This document shows positions 48,301-59,384 of a DNA stretch of 64,000 bases, piece by piece. The translations under genes were made by a program, and so were the position numbers. The stretch's first letter is position 1; each line of letters starts with the position of its first letter. Origin of the DNA: Eleusine coracana subsp. coracana. Taxonomy: Eukaryota > Streptophyta > Magnoliopsida > Poales > Poaceae. The notes below the pieces were generated by a model. The model was given only the letters and a program-made list of their open reading frames with translations, did no database searches and was not told where the DNA came from. The stretch covers positions 43,726,508 through 43,790,507 of the forward strand of contig CM064426.1 of assembly GCA_032690845.1 (NCBI GenBank). Reading direction: 5' to 3'.

Positions 48301-49133
48301 GCCACCTTTGCATCTACCGTGAAGAAGTACCCTCCTCGTAGCCAGATCCTTAATCAAGAAAAAATTAGGATGATACTCCACAGAAACATGATTATCATTT
48401 GTCAAGCAATAGATGGAAACAAGGTTTCTCTTGGTGTGAGGAACATGAAGAACCTTTTTTAGATGAATATCACGAATGGGAGTATGAATAATAGAATCAC
48501 CAATATGCTTAATTCTCACACCTGTTCCACTTGCCATGTGGACGTAGTCCTGCCCACTGTACTTCTCTTTCATTGTCAACTTGTCCAACTCTCCGGTGAT
48601 ATGGTCAGTTGCACCGGTGTCTGTATACCAATTGGTATCAACACCATAGGAAGACGCCACATTTGCAATATTTTCTTCTATGGCGTAATCTCGATCAAAT
48701 CTTCTGTAGCAGCGATCAGCAGTATGGTTGGTCTTGCCACAGATCTAACATGGCTGCTTGTGTCCATGGTTGCCTCGGCCGCCATCACGACTGCCACCTG
48801 ATCCACAACAAAAACCGCCGTGACCAGAATAATCACCACGACCACCATCACGGCCACGACCACTGCGTCCATGGTAGCCGCCCCCACGGCCACCGTGATG
48901 CGCAGCATTGACACTCATCTGGTGGCTGCGCTATGACTCAATCTTTGCCTCTGCTGAGAGAAATTGTGAGTATAATTCACTTAAACCGATTGGATCTGAC
49001 CTGTCAGTCATGTTCTCCATGAACGGATTGTACTTGGAGTCGAGACCCGCTAGAACGTAGGAGATGAAGTCCTCATCGTCCCGCTTCTTGCCGGCCACCG
49101 CCATCTCATTAGCGTACCCACACATCATGGTGT
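45326..49133 (-). pseudogene. Ty1/copia gag-pol of element delta, broken
   Basis: Reads right to left. A gag fragment (49128-48931) is followed by a Gly/Arg/His-rich stretch and a zinc knuckle C*ICGKTNHTADRC in which Gln is a TAG stop. Then come protease TDTGATDHI (near 48,620), the integrase HHCC region HGRLGHP...CDACQLGK, the integrase core, reverse transcriptase (46871-46100) and RNase H (45997-45326, copia type with SWSARKQPTVSRSSTKAEY). Damage: TAG after IES near 48930; TAG in the knuckle; the integrase first Asp lost (VFSYVW where VFSDVW is usual); one-base frameshift near 46,370; RT box HVDD for YVDD; TAG near 46,099. Gene order gag-PR-IN-RT-RH places it in Ty1/copia. The 5' end is missing because epsilon interrupts gag at 49139. 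Confidence 0.9.
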
Positions 49134-49138
49134 AGTAG

Positions 49139-50044
49139 TGATGTCAACCAGGGTTCTCGATCTTCTGAAAGGTTCTAGATAAGTTGATTTGTTCAGAGAC
49201 GACACACAAATCGATCCGGCTTAAGAACAACACGTTCTAAACCCCGCAATCGTAGCACGACGTCTCCTCTGGTTATCAACCATCCTAAAATGATTGACCT
49301 CACTGAGAAGGCTAATCCCTGCCTGCGAATCAAGAACACAAGCAAGAACAAAGAAGAATGCAACACAATTGCAGATGTATTATGAATCTCACGAAGTTGC
49401 GGTCTCACAAACTGTTATGACGGTGAAACTGTTATGAACAGAATAATCTAAGCAAAACCCAAACCCTAATGGTGCGGTGGTGGCTCTATATGAAGACCCA
49501 AGTGTCGTGCAAGACCCTCTGGACGCGCCCCTAATTGGGCTCAACTGGATACAAAGCCCAAAGGTCAAAAGCAGGCGATGCAGCACTAAAACAGATTTTG
49601 TACCCTCTCTTATTTTGACAATTTCCGATGACTTCGGATGAATTTTGACAAGAGACCAGAGGCATTGGAAAGGTCTTCTTTTTATCTTTCCGTGCATATG
49701 TAGAAAGACCAAATCCTGGGCATCCATTTTAGTGCAGACTGGTTCTGGGGCCCGAAACAGACTCGAAGTCGGTTTTGGTTGGGCCTCCATCTTGGTTTCC
49801 ACGTCCTTGCTGGTCCTCCACGTCTCCAAGTCCTTCTCCCATCATCTCCTGGTCCTCTCCTTGGATCCTAATTACAATATAATCATTAGGTAGCAATCCA
49901 TTCTCAAAAGTGACATATGATGAAGAATGTAGGAACGTGCTCACCTCTAAATTTAGTCGTCGTGCATGAGATCTAGTCATTAGACCTTGCAAGTCCAGAA
50001 TTGGAGGAGTGTTGCATGTATCCTTGGGAGTGGTGTCCTTATCA
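49139..50044 (-). repeat. 3' LTR of gypsy element epsilon
   Basis: On the minus strand it starts TGATAAGGACACCACTCC after the purine tract AAGAGGAGGAGGA and ends GGTTGACATCA. The start strongly resembles the LTR of beta (TGATGAGGACATCACC after AAGAAGGGGAGGA), so the two families are related. A TATA-like TCATATAG lies near 49485-49492. The final ~100 codons of pol are inside this LTR. Confidence 0.75.
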
Positions 50045-53000
50045 TCCTCCTCCTCTTGAAGTGGAGTTGTCCTCGACTCAAGCTCATCCTCTTCTCCCAA
50101 GTATGGTTTCAAATCTGAAATATTAAAAGTAGGACTAACCCCAAACTCGGGAGGCAACTCAAGTTTGTATGTATTATCATTAATCTTCTCAATTATTTTG
50201 AAAGGACCATCAGCTCTAGGTATTAATTTAGACTTTCTCAAATCTGGAAATCTATCCTTCCTCAAATTTAACCATACTAAATCTCCTAAATCAAGTTTTA
50301 CTTCTTTTCTACCTTTACTGCCAGCAATTTTATACTTTTCATTCATCTTTTCAATGCTAAGTCTAGTGGTCTCATGCATTTGCAAAATAAATTCAGCATG
50401 CTCCTTAGCATCAATATGAACTCTCTCATTAATAGGTAGAGGAAGTATATCAAGTGGAGTACGGGGATCAAAACCATACACTACCTTGAAGGGACTTACT
50501 TGGTAGTAGAATGTGTTGCCCTATTATAAGCAAACTCAACATGAGGTAAACATTCTTCCCATTGTTTCAAATTTTTCTTTAAATTATCTCTCAACATAGT
50601 GCCCAAAGTGCGGTTTACAACTTTAGTTTGTCCATCAGTTTGCGGGTGACAAGTTGTAGAAAATAGCAACTTTGTATCCAACTTATTCCAAAGCGTGCGC
50701 CAAAATGACTCAAGAATTTTGCATCACTATCTAAAACAATAGTAGAAGGCATACCATACAAATGTACAATTTCTTTGAAAAATAGGTCAGCAATATAACT
50801 AGTATCATCTATTTTATGACATGGTATAAAGTATGACATCTTAGAAAAACGATCCACAACAACAAAAATGCTATCACTCCCCCTCTTAGTCCTAGGCAGT
50901 CCTAAAATAATGTTCATAGAAATATCCGCCCAAGAAATAGAAGGAACAGGAAGTGGCATATATAAACCATGTGGATTCAAGCGAGACTTAGCTTTTTGAC
51001 ATGTAGTACAGCAAGCAACAAAACGCTCAACATCTTTCCTCATCCTTGGCCAAAAGAAGTGTGTGGCCAAAATATCCTCCGTCTTCTTAGCACCAAAATG
51101 ACCCATCAATCCACCTCCATGCGCCTCCTGCAACAATAAAAGATGAACGGAACAAACTGGAATGCATAGGCGGTTAGCTCTAAACAAGAATCCATCATTC
51201 AACACAAATTTGTTCCAAGCACGACCTTCTTTACAATGTAGCAATACATCTTTAAAATCAACATCAGCAATATATTGCTCTTTAATTGCCTCAAGGCCAA
51301 AAATTCTACAATCGAGTTGAAACAACAAAGTATAGCGCCTAGATAAAGCATCAACAATCACATTATCCTTGCCTTTCTTATGTTTAATAATATAAGGAAA
51401 AGACTCAATAAAACTCAACCCATTTAGCATGTCTACGGTTCAAATTGTATTGAGAACGAATATACTTTAGTGTATCATGATCAGAATGAATAACAAATTC
51501 TTTGGGCAACAAATAGTGATGCCACGTCTCTAAAGAACATACAAGTGCATATAATTCCTTATCATACATGGAGTAATTCAAAATAGGTGCAGTAATTTTC
51601 TCACTAAAGTATGCAATAGGTTTACCATCTTGCATTGAAACACCACCAATGCGTATACCACTAGCATCACATTCAAGCTCAAAGTTTTATCAAAATTAGG
51701 TAATTGCAGCAATGGTGCATGTGTAAGTTTGTCCTTCAAAGCATCAAAAGACTCATGATGTACCTTACCCCAATGAAAATCAACGCCTTTCTTTGTCAGC
51801 TCATGCAATGGTGCAGCAATGGTACTGAAATCTTTGACAAAGCGGCGGTAGAAACCTACAAGATCAAGAAAACTCCTCACCTGTGTGATAGTTTTTGGTA
51901 CATGCCAGCTCTATATGACTTCAATCTTCGCCTCATCCACCTCAATTCCCTGTGGAGTCACAACATAGCCAAGAAAAGAGACTCGATCCGTGCAAAAGAT
52001 GCACTTCAGAAGGTTACCAAATAAACGTGCAACTCGCAAAGCATCTAATAGCACACAAATGAATCATATGATCATCCATGATTTGCTATAAATCAAGATA
52101 TCATCAAAGTAAACTACCACAAATTTACCAATGAAAGCTCTTAAAACCTCATTCATCAAACGCATGAAAGTACTAGTTGCATTAGTTAAACCAAAAGACA
52201 TTACTAACCACTTATACAACCTGAATTTGGTTTTGAAAGTTGTTTTCCATTCATCTCCAAGTTTCATTCTAATTTGATGGTAGCCACTACGCAAATCAAT
52301 TTTAGTGAAAATTATAGCACCACATAACTCATCAAGCATGTCGTCTAGCCTAGGAATAGGATGACGATACCTAATAGTAATATTATTAATGGCTCTACAA
52401 TCTAGACACATACACCAAGAACCATCTTTCTTAGGAACCAAAAGTACAAGAACAACACAAGGACTAAGTGATTCACGAACATATCCATGATCCAAAAGGT
52501 CTTGGACTTGTCGTTGTATCTCCTTAGTTTCCTCAGGGTTGGTCCTATAAGCAGCATGGTTTGACAAAGTAGCACCCGGAATCAAATCAATTTGATGCTC
52601 AATCCCTCTCAAAGGCGGCAATCCCGGGGGTATCTCAGCTGGGAAAACATCCTCATACTCCTACAAAGGTTAGTGACAGCAGGAGACAAAGCACTAGAAG
52701 CAATATTATCTAGCGAAAACAAAGCTTGTTTGCATATCAAAGCATAGCAAATACCATCATTAGCAGAAATTTCAGCAAGCTCAGATTTTGTAGCAAGACA
52801 TGAACGACCTTGTAATTTAATTCCAGCACCCTTAGAACTTGAAGAATGATTAACATTACTAGGTGTAGAATCAGAATTAATAGGTTGTTGAATTTTAGGA
52901 CCTTTATTTTTCAAACTAGCAGCTCTTTCTAAATCAGCTTGTACAATTTCACCAGGGGTCATTGGTAACAAAGTAATCTTAGTTCCTTTATGCATTAAAG

Positions 53001-53740
53001 TGTACTTATTACTTCTACCATGGTGTACAACATCATTATCAAATTCCCAAGGTCTACCCAATAGAAGTGAACATGCTTGCGTGGGTACAACATCATAATC
53101 AACAGAATCCACATAAGAACCAATGGAAAAAGGAACTCTGCAAGTTTGTGTTACCTTACTTTTCCAGAGTCATTTAACCACTGAATGTAGTACAGATGTG
53201 GATGTGGGCGTGTGGTCAAATCAAGCTTGTTGACCACGTCAGAACTCACCAAGTTATTGCAGCTCCCTCCATTAATGATGACACATGCTCGGCGGTTTTT
53301 AATGACGAAGAAAATCTGGAATAAATTGTGGTGCTACATCATCTCGGCCTGATGAACTTGTGTGCTAAGGACACACTAAATAATAATGTTCATGTATCCC
53401 GTGGTGTCTCCACCTCCAAGGATGAGGTCACCGCTGGTGGCAGCAACGTCCTCCTCCTCATCCTCCACATCGGAGGTGCTCATGTAACTGCCATCGTCTG
53501 TCGCCACATATGCCCGCCTACTTGGACAATCTTTCTGCACATGACCAAGTCCATGGCAGCGGTGGCACTGAATCCCTGTAGTGTGCCCTGTCGAAGCAAT
53601 AGAGGAGGCACTACTAGCTGGTACCTACACAGAATTTTTACCTAAGCGTGAAGAAGGTGCAGGGCCTGATCTTGGTCCTACAGAAACAACACTGGTTCCC
53701 TTGGCAGCTGCTAGTGGGGGCGGCCGAAAAGATGGCTTCT
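49729..53740 (-). pseudogene. Ty3/gypsy gag-pol of element epsilon (CRM-like), broken
   Basis: Order on the minus strand: gag end with zinc knuckle CHRCHGLGHVQKDC (near 53,540), protease-like domain ending LLLGRPWEFD (near 53,050), RT (52621-52064, YFDDILIYSK), RNase H (51880-51405), integrase (51430-50496) and a C-terminal GPF-containing domain (49729-50481). The frame crosses into the LTR and ends with MTRSHARRLNLEV-type sequence, a layout known for CRM-clade elements. I infer CRM or a close relative; no chromodomain is seen. Defects: frameshifts between RT, RNase H and integrase blocks, protease Asp changed to Asn (INGGSC), integrase Asp changed to Asn (SMNIILGLP) and catalytic Glu changed to Lys (DGQTKVVNR). 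The 5' gag and 5' LTR are missing at the fusion with zeta. Confidence 0.85.
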
Positions 53741-55647
53741 TCTATGCCACAACCATCCCTTGGATGCCTTAGTGAATAGGCAAGTGCTTGGTGACATATT
53801 GCTTGACTTGAAGTCCGTGACATACAAGTTCCCATGTCTCACTCCATGAAATACTAGCCCTCTCTTGGCATTCTCAATTGTTGCACCACCCTCATCAAAC
53901 GTGTACTTGAAACCCATGTCACAAAGTTGACCAATAGATACAAGGTTGAAGTTGAGGGTTTCCACAAGGAAGACCTTGGAGAGATGGAGGTCATGTGTGA
54001 TGGCCACCTTGCCCGAGCCTCTAACTCTCCCTTTTGAGTTATCCCTAAAAGTTACCTTCTCACTATCTTCGTCTTCATCAATGGTGGTGAACATGGTTGG
54101 CTTCCCGGTCATATGTTGAATGCACCCACTATCGAGAATCCAATGAGTGCCTCCACTCTTTTTGTTGACCCTAGTAGTAGCCATAAGACAAGCACTAGAG
54201 GAAGAGGTGTTAGTATCCAAAGCATTACTTGATTGACTAGCACTAACCTCTTGTTGTCGAGCAATGAGACCATCCTCATAGATAGGGATTCTTGCAATCC
54301 CATCCAATAGTCTCCTTCTAATGGGATAGTGAGGAGCATGATACCTCCAATGTCCATGATCATCCCCCATGTGCACATTGTCAAGGTTGATGTAGTAATG
54401 GAGAGGATCATAGAGTCCAGTGATGTGCTCAAGCACATGTCCCACCTGTGAATGGAGCACAAGTATCATCTCCATTGCTCTCTCAATTGAGAGCTCATGT
54501 CTCCTGTTGACTACCTCCTCAAGCAGAAAACCCCTCTCAGGAGTTGTGATTTATTGGAGGAGCTTGTCAATCACTTCATGTGGTGCAACCCTCCGAAGTC
54601 CCCTGAAAGAGTTAATCCTACACACAAGATCATATATACTCAATAGATTCTCACAAAGGTCATCATTCGGATTTCTCACAGATTCACCGAGTTCAAAGAG
54701 GAGGTCTTGTTGGTGAGCTCGATGAAGATGCCAAAGATGATCTTGTGGTGGAGGGAGCGGAGGAGGTGGATGCGCCGGAGCCGAAGCCGCAAGATTGATC
54801 ATCTCAAATGATCGAGCGTGCATTGTTGTTGGTGCTCCCCCTACGCCAATGCTCGGTCCACTCAAAGTGCTTGGAGTAGGACTTGGAATGACACTTGAGG
54901 TAGAGCTTGACGAAGTGTCCGATGTATGTCTAGCTCCAAAGGGGTTGTAGAAGTTGTTGCAAGACAATCTTGTGGAGGGTTCAAAGAAGTTTGAGCTCGA
55001 AGCTACTTCTTTCTCTTTGCTCGAGGATGCTTCATGAGTTGCCTTGAATGTCCTCTTCCATGCCATGCTCACGACAATCTCCTCATCTTTGAAGAGCAGC
55101 TCAGTCACATCTTCTACAGAGAGACTCTTCTCCATGAGAAGGTCAAGTGTGACATAGAAGAGCTTGCTACTCGAAACCAAGGAGAGGATCTTCTCCACTA
55201 TCATGATCTTGGGAAGCTCGAAAGAAGTTGCCCCAATCCTGTCCATAATACCTTGCAAGCGAATAAGAGAGTCAAGTAAGTCCTCATTATCATTAGCATG
55301 AAAAGCAAAGAACTCCTCAACAATAGAACTACTAGCATGATCAATTGGAGACTCACAACATCATCAATGCTAGTACAACAAGCAAGATCAAGAGACACAT
55401 TATTATCAATCATCATGTTAGGCATACTAGTAGAGCAACCTATCAAGTCATTGCTAGAAGAGTCTAGGCACTCACTAGTACAAGGCACATCCACACCATC
55501 ATCACAATCATCATACACATGATCATCGGTAAATGTATTGGCAAAGTCCACAAGAGTGTCCATCAACTCATCCGGAATCATGGCATTTAGGTAGCTCTTA
55601 AAGCGATCCTTCCATGAGCCATGACCCGGCTCCAAATAGGATGACAT
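53741..55647 (-). pseudogene. Ty1/copia gag-protease of element zeta, truncated
   Basis: Minus strand from Met at 55647 (SSYLEPGHGSWKDRF) through a gag UBN2-like part (LQGIMDRIGATSF... LSVEDVTELLFKDEE, 55258-55080), a Ser/Pro-rich region, and a protease with THWILDSGCIQHMTG near 54,140. The gag-pre-integrase box begins (GWLWHRR), then the sequence switches to gypsy gag at about 53,741. Frames change near 55,290 and a stop lies near 54,550. Between the gag domain and protease is an atypical segment of about 280 codons with no zinc knuckle that I could find. The rest of pol and the 3' LTR are gone. Order and primer site agree with the minus-strand LTR at 55716. Confidence 0.75.
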
Positions 55648-55700
55648 CCTAACTCAATACGGTCACTACTCAAGGCGGTTAAACCTTATAATGAGCACCT

Positions 55701-55713
55701 GGCTCTGATACCA
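55701..55713 (-). promoter_or_regulatory. tRNA primer-binding site of zeta
   Basis: The minus strand reads TGGTATCAGAGCC, an exact match to the initiator tRNA-Met complement, two bases from the LTR end (TTTCA). It fixes both the orientation and the LTR boundary of zeta. Confidence 0.9.
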
Positions 55714-56671
55714 CTTGAAAGGATCGTAGTGATCGAGGGGGGGGGGGGGGGGGGGGCGAATAAGGAACTACCACTATGTACCAATTTTACCAATTACAAA
55801 CTACCAATAGCACTCAAACCAACTCCTACACAATTCTAATGGTGATCACACTAACAATATAATCCTATGAAAGATAAGGGCACTCTATGCATACTAGTGG
55901 ATCGCACAAGTCACTACAACACTTATGCATTTCTAGTGATCAAGCACACAAATGCAACTCCTACTCATGCTAGTCATCAAATGTGGAAGCTTAAACACTA
56001 CTAGCAAGTATAGAGCCTAAACATGCAAGTCTATAAGATAGTCAACTAGAACTAGAAGAACATACAAGCATGAATAGCACGGTATGTAAATGCGAAAAGT
56101 AAAGCATCATAGTGAGGAGTAGAGTAAGGATTGGCTCATGATTTTTTCCTGAGGTCTCGGAAGGATGGCGCCTTCCCCTAATCCTCGTTGGACCACTCCC
56201 GCCGGAGTCCCGGTCCCTCCCGTCACCATGTGAAGTTCTCGCCCACGAGCCCACAATCACTCCTCGAGTGAGACATGGTGTGCGTCACCGCTGCACAAAG
56301 CACAAGCTCGCCTCCCTCGAGAACTAGCCGGACTCCCCGAGCTGGCACGGGTGCTCACTAGCGATGCCCCTTCCAACGGCAGGCTCAAACCATGTACAAA
56401 CGTATGACGACCTTCACAACCGATCACGATAGGCTCAATCACCGACACCTAACCGGTCTAGGTCTCACCATAGACCAAGAGTAACAATCTATATCACACC
56501 CTCAAGGGCACCCTAGCCTTAGATATGCAAGATACTCAAGCTACTCTTCTCTAGCACTATCAAGATATGCAATATCTGCTCCTAGTGCTCTCCTCTTTTC
56601 CTCTTATACCTTACCAAATGCTCTTAGGTATTCCACTGGCCAAGATCGGTCTCCAAGACCCCAGCAACGAA

Positions 56672-56680
56672 GTTATATAG
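56672..56680 (-). promoter_or_regulatory. TATA box of zeta LTR
   Basis: Minus strand GGGAGCCTATATAACTTCG. It lies directly downstream (in minus direction) of the palindrome cluster. Confidence 0.6.
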
Positions 56681-56729
56681 GCTCCCAACCTCAAACTAGC
56701 CGTTGCTCCATGAAATTGCCTTTCTGGAC

Positions 56730-57060
56730 ACACTGACCAGACTGTCTGGTCACTCTGTAACGACTCTCCTCAGCCGTTGGCTTCTCTGTCTAGGCATATT
56801 CCTGTACTGACTGGACTGTCCGGTCACTGGACCGGACCGTTTGGTCCACTTTCTCTCTCCATTCCAGGAGCCTCCGTGAAATGCACCTCTTCTGCCTCCC
56901 TGCACTCCTACTGACCAGACTGTCCGGTCAGCAAACCGGACCGTCCAGTCTGTATGGAGTCTCCTGCTGACAGAGTCCTACTCCTCGCGCTAAGTCCTGG
57001 AAAACTCCCCATAGTGACCGTACAGTCCGGTCTCCACTAACCCCTCTGTCCGGTCTCTAT
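56730..57060. repeat. Palindrome cluster in zeta LTR U3
   Basis: At least six imperfect inverted repeats around the core GACCGGACxGTCCGGTC: CTGACCAGACTGTCTGGTCA near 56,733, CTGACTGGACTGTCCGGTCA near 56,815, GACCGGACCGTTTGGTCC near 56,840, CTGACCAGACTGTCCGGTCA near 56,910, ACCGGACCGTCCAGTCTG near 56,935, GACCGTACAGTCCGGTCT near 57,018. Similar motifs occur in LTRs of SIRE/Opie-type grass elements. Confidence 0.75.
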
Positions 57061-57401
57061 GTCCAGAAGCTGAAACTCGTCGTCCTCGCTTGACTTGGTT
57101 TCCTGGCTTCTCCGAACAACTCCTTGGCTTCTCTACTGTTACCTAGTGCCTGTGATTTCACCGAGCAACCTTGCACATCACCGACTAGACATGACCAAAG
57201 AGAATGACCTAGACCTCCTTGATAGTCCAGTTTTTCCTATGGACTCAAAGCCCTAACAACTACCCAAGTGTTCCAAACACTTGCACCATAGATTGTCCTA
57301 CGCTTTGATCCATCTTCATCAACCCTTGGACTTCATCAAGTTCACAAGCCTCCATGCTTGCGGTCATTGTCATCCATTGCCAAGGACGCCGTAGACAATC
57401 A

Positions 57402-58534
57402 TCATAAGATAGAAAGGGTTTCCTATACGAATAACACTCCTGTAGATATTAGTCACATTTCATGTTTGTCATGCATCACCAAAACACCATACCTCAGGGT
57501 GACCTCAATGGTCATGATCCTTACAAGCCAAGAACTTTTCCAATTTCTCGACAACCATATAAAATGATAAGGAATGAATTGGGAGAACTCAAGAAACAAA
57601 TTAAAGAGTTGCTGGACAAAGGTTATATACGCGCAAGTTCATCACCTTGGGGCTGTCCGGCAATGTTTGTAAAGAAGAAAGATAGTAGTCTGCACTTGGT
57701 GGTTGATTATCGACCGTTAAATGAAGTCACCATAAAAAATAAATACCTTTTGCCTAGGATTGATATTTTATTTGATCAATTGATTGGTGCCAAAGTCTTT
57801 TCAAAGATTGATCTTTGATCAGGCTATCATCAGATAAAAATCGGAGATGAAGATATTCCTAAGACCGCATTCTCTACGAGATACGAACTTCATGAATATT
57901 TGGTTATGTCATTTGGATTAACCAACGCTCTAGCATATTTTATGTACTTGATGAATTCAGTATTTATGCCGGAGCTAGATAAGTTTGTGGTGGTCTTTAT
58001 TGATGATATTCTTATCTATTCCAAACCTGAAGAAGAACATGTTGAACATCTTCGTACTGTGCTTCAACGCTTGCGAGATCATAAGTTATATCCTAAGTTC
58101 AGCAAGTGTGAATTTTGGTTGAACCAAGTGACATTCCTTGGTCATGTGGTTTCAGTCGAGGGAATTTCCGTTGACTCGGGGAAATTCCAAGATGTTTTAA
58201 ATTAGAAGCCACCTAGAACCGTTACTCAATTCCGTAGTTTTCTCGGGCTAGCTGGATATTATCGGAGGTTTATTCCAAACTTTTCTCAAGTTGCTAAACC
58301 CATCACAAAGCTACTACAGAATAATGTGACTTTTGAATGGACTTCACAATGTGAAGCATCTATTCAGAACCTGAAGAAGTTGCTGACCACTGCACCCGTT
58401 CTAGCTCAACCTAAATCTTTTGATGTTTATTGTGATACCCTTGGAACGGGATTGGGTTGTCTTTTAATGCAAGAAGGTCGTGTGATTGCTTATGCATCTC
58501 GATAATTGCGCAAGCATGAAAAACATTATCCAAC
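57402..58534 (+). pseudogene. Ty3/gypsy RT-RNase H fragment (eta)
   Basis: Plus-strand remnant of a gypsy polymerase: RT starts near 57,535 with FPISRQPYKMIRNELGELKK, continues through SSSPWGCPAMFVKKKD, VDYRPLNEVT and YLVMSFGLTNA, and reaches the catalytic box VFIDDILIYSK near 58,000. The RNase H part begins near 58,400 (PKSFDVYCDTLGTGLGCLLMQ). In-frame stops: TGA after FSKIDL (Arg expected, 57816), TAG after QDVLN (Trp expected, 58203) and TAA after IAYASR (Gln expected, 58504), all single transitions; a frameshift lies near 57,500. The fragment is cut at 58534 by insertion of theta. Confidence 0.9.
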
Positions 58535-59332
58535 TGAAAGTGCCTAGAGAGGGGGGGGGGGGGGGTGAATAGGCAATTATCCCTGAAAACCACTTCATAA
58601 TAAAAGTTAAATGCGCAGTGTCGGACTTGTCCGATGATTGTGAGGAAAGTCCAATGGACTTGTCCGATGATACGTGATTGAAAAATAGATCGGCCGATTT
58701 ATTCAAACTAGTGCAAGGTAAGCTAGGAGCTAGTAATTATAAGCTAGAGTAAGCTGTAGAAATAAGGAGAACAACTAGCAAGCAACCTACACAAGTTAAT
58801 TAGAGGAATAAGAAGCAAACCCTAACTAGCAAGTTATGAGCAAGAACAAGTAAATGACAAGAAAGTAAGAGGAGATAAGAAAGACACAAGATTTGTTCAC
58901 CGAAGTTGAACTCCACAAAGAAGCCTACATCTCCATTGAGGGATCCACAAAGGACCGGGTTTCTTTCAACCCTAACCTCTCCAAGTGACCACAAAGATCA
59001 AACTTGGCTTTCCACTAGCAATCTCCAGGAAGGAGGGGTCAATACAAACTTCCCGAGGCTTCACCACACAAGTTGGGAGCTCTACAGGAACCTCTAACCA
59101 TCTAGGGGATGAATCCCCAAGAGTAACAAACACAAGAGTGGTCGGCAGTGAGGATGAACCAAGAGCTCAAGAGAGTGGAAGCATGGAGTCGGTGGAGCTC
59201 TTCAATCTTCTCTCAATCCCTTCACAAATCAAGATTGGAAGCAAGGGAGTGGAGTTGGGGAGAACAAAGTGAGCTTCAGAGTGTTTTTGAGTGGAATGAG
59301 TGACCCTTGGGCTAGGGGACGAAGTGGAGGTC

Positions 59333-59340
59333 TATTTATA
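59333..59340 (-). promoter_or_regulatory. TATA box of theta LTR
   Basis: Minus strand GGGCTATAAATAGACC, a consensus plant TATA box, about 695 bp from the LTR start. The palindrome cluster begins about 45 bp upstream of it. Confidence 0.75.
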
Positions 59341-59384
59341 GCCCAAGGAGAAAAACGAGCTGTTGGGATGGGCATTTCTTAGAT

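Larger units (their letters stand above)
55716..57390 (-). repeat. 5' LTR of copia element zeta
   Basis: LTR beginning (plus strand) TGAAAGGATCG, followed by a run of about 20 G at 55738-55757 and GCGAATAAGG, like the U5 end of theta's LTR. A TATA box, CTATATAAC on the minus strand, is at 56672-56680. Upstream of it (56,730-57,060) is a cluster of GGACxGTCCGGTC palindromes. The far end is uncertain: recognisable gypsy eta sequence starts near 57,400-57,500. The internal frames on the minus strand (56042-56448) have no domain. Confidence 0.65.

Noticed and set aside
48678..48914. Hydrophobic Val/Ala-rich 78-codon minus frame and His-rich plus frame
   Set aside because: Alternative frames of the Gly/Arg/His-rich gag segment of delta.
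34014..55713. tRNA-Met gene fragments
   Set aside because: The TGGTATCAGAGCC stretches are only 13 bases, next to LTR ends, and are primer-binding sites rather than tRNA genes.
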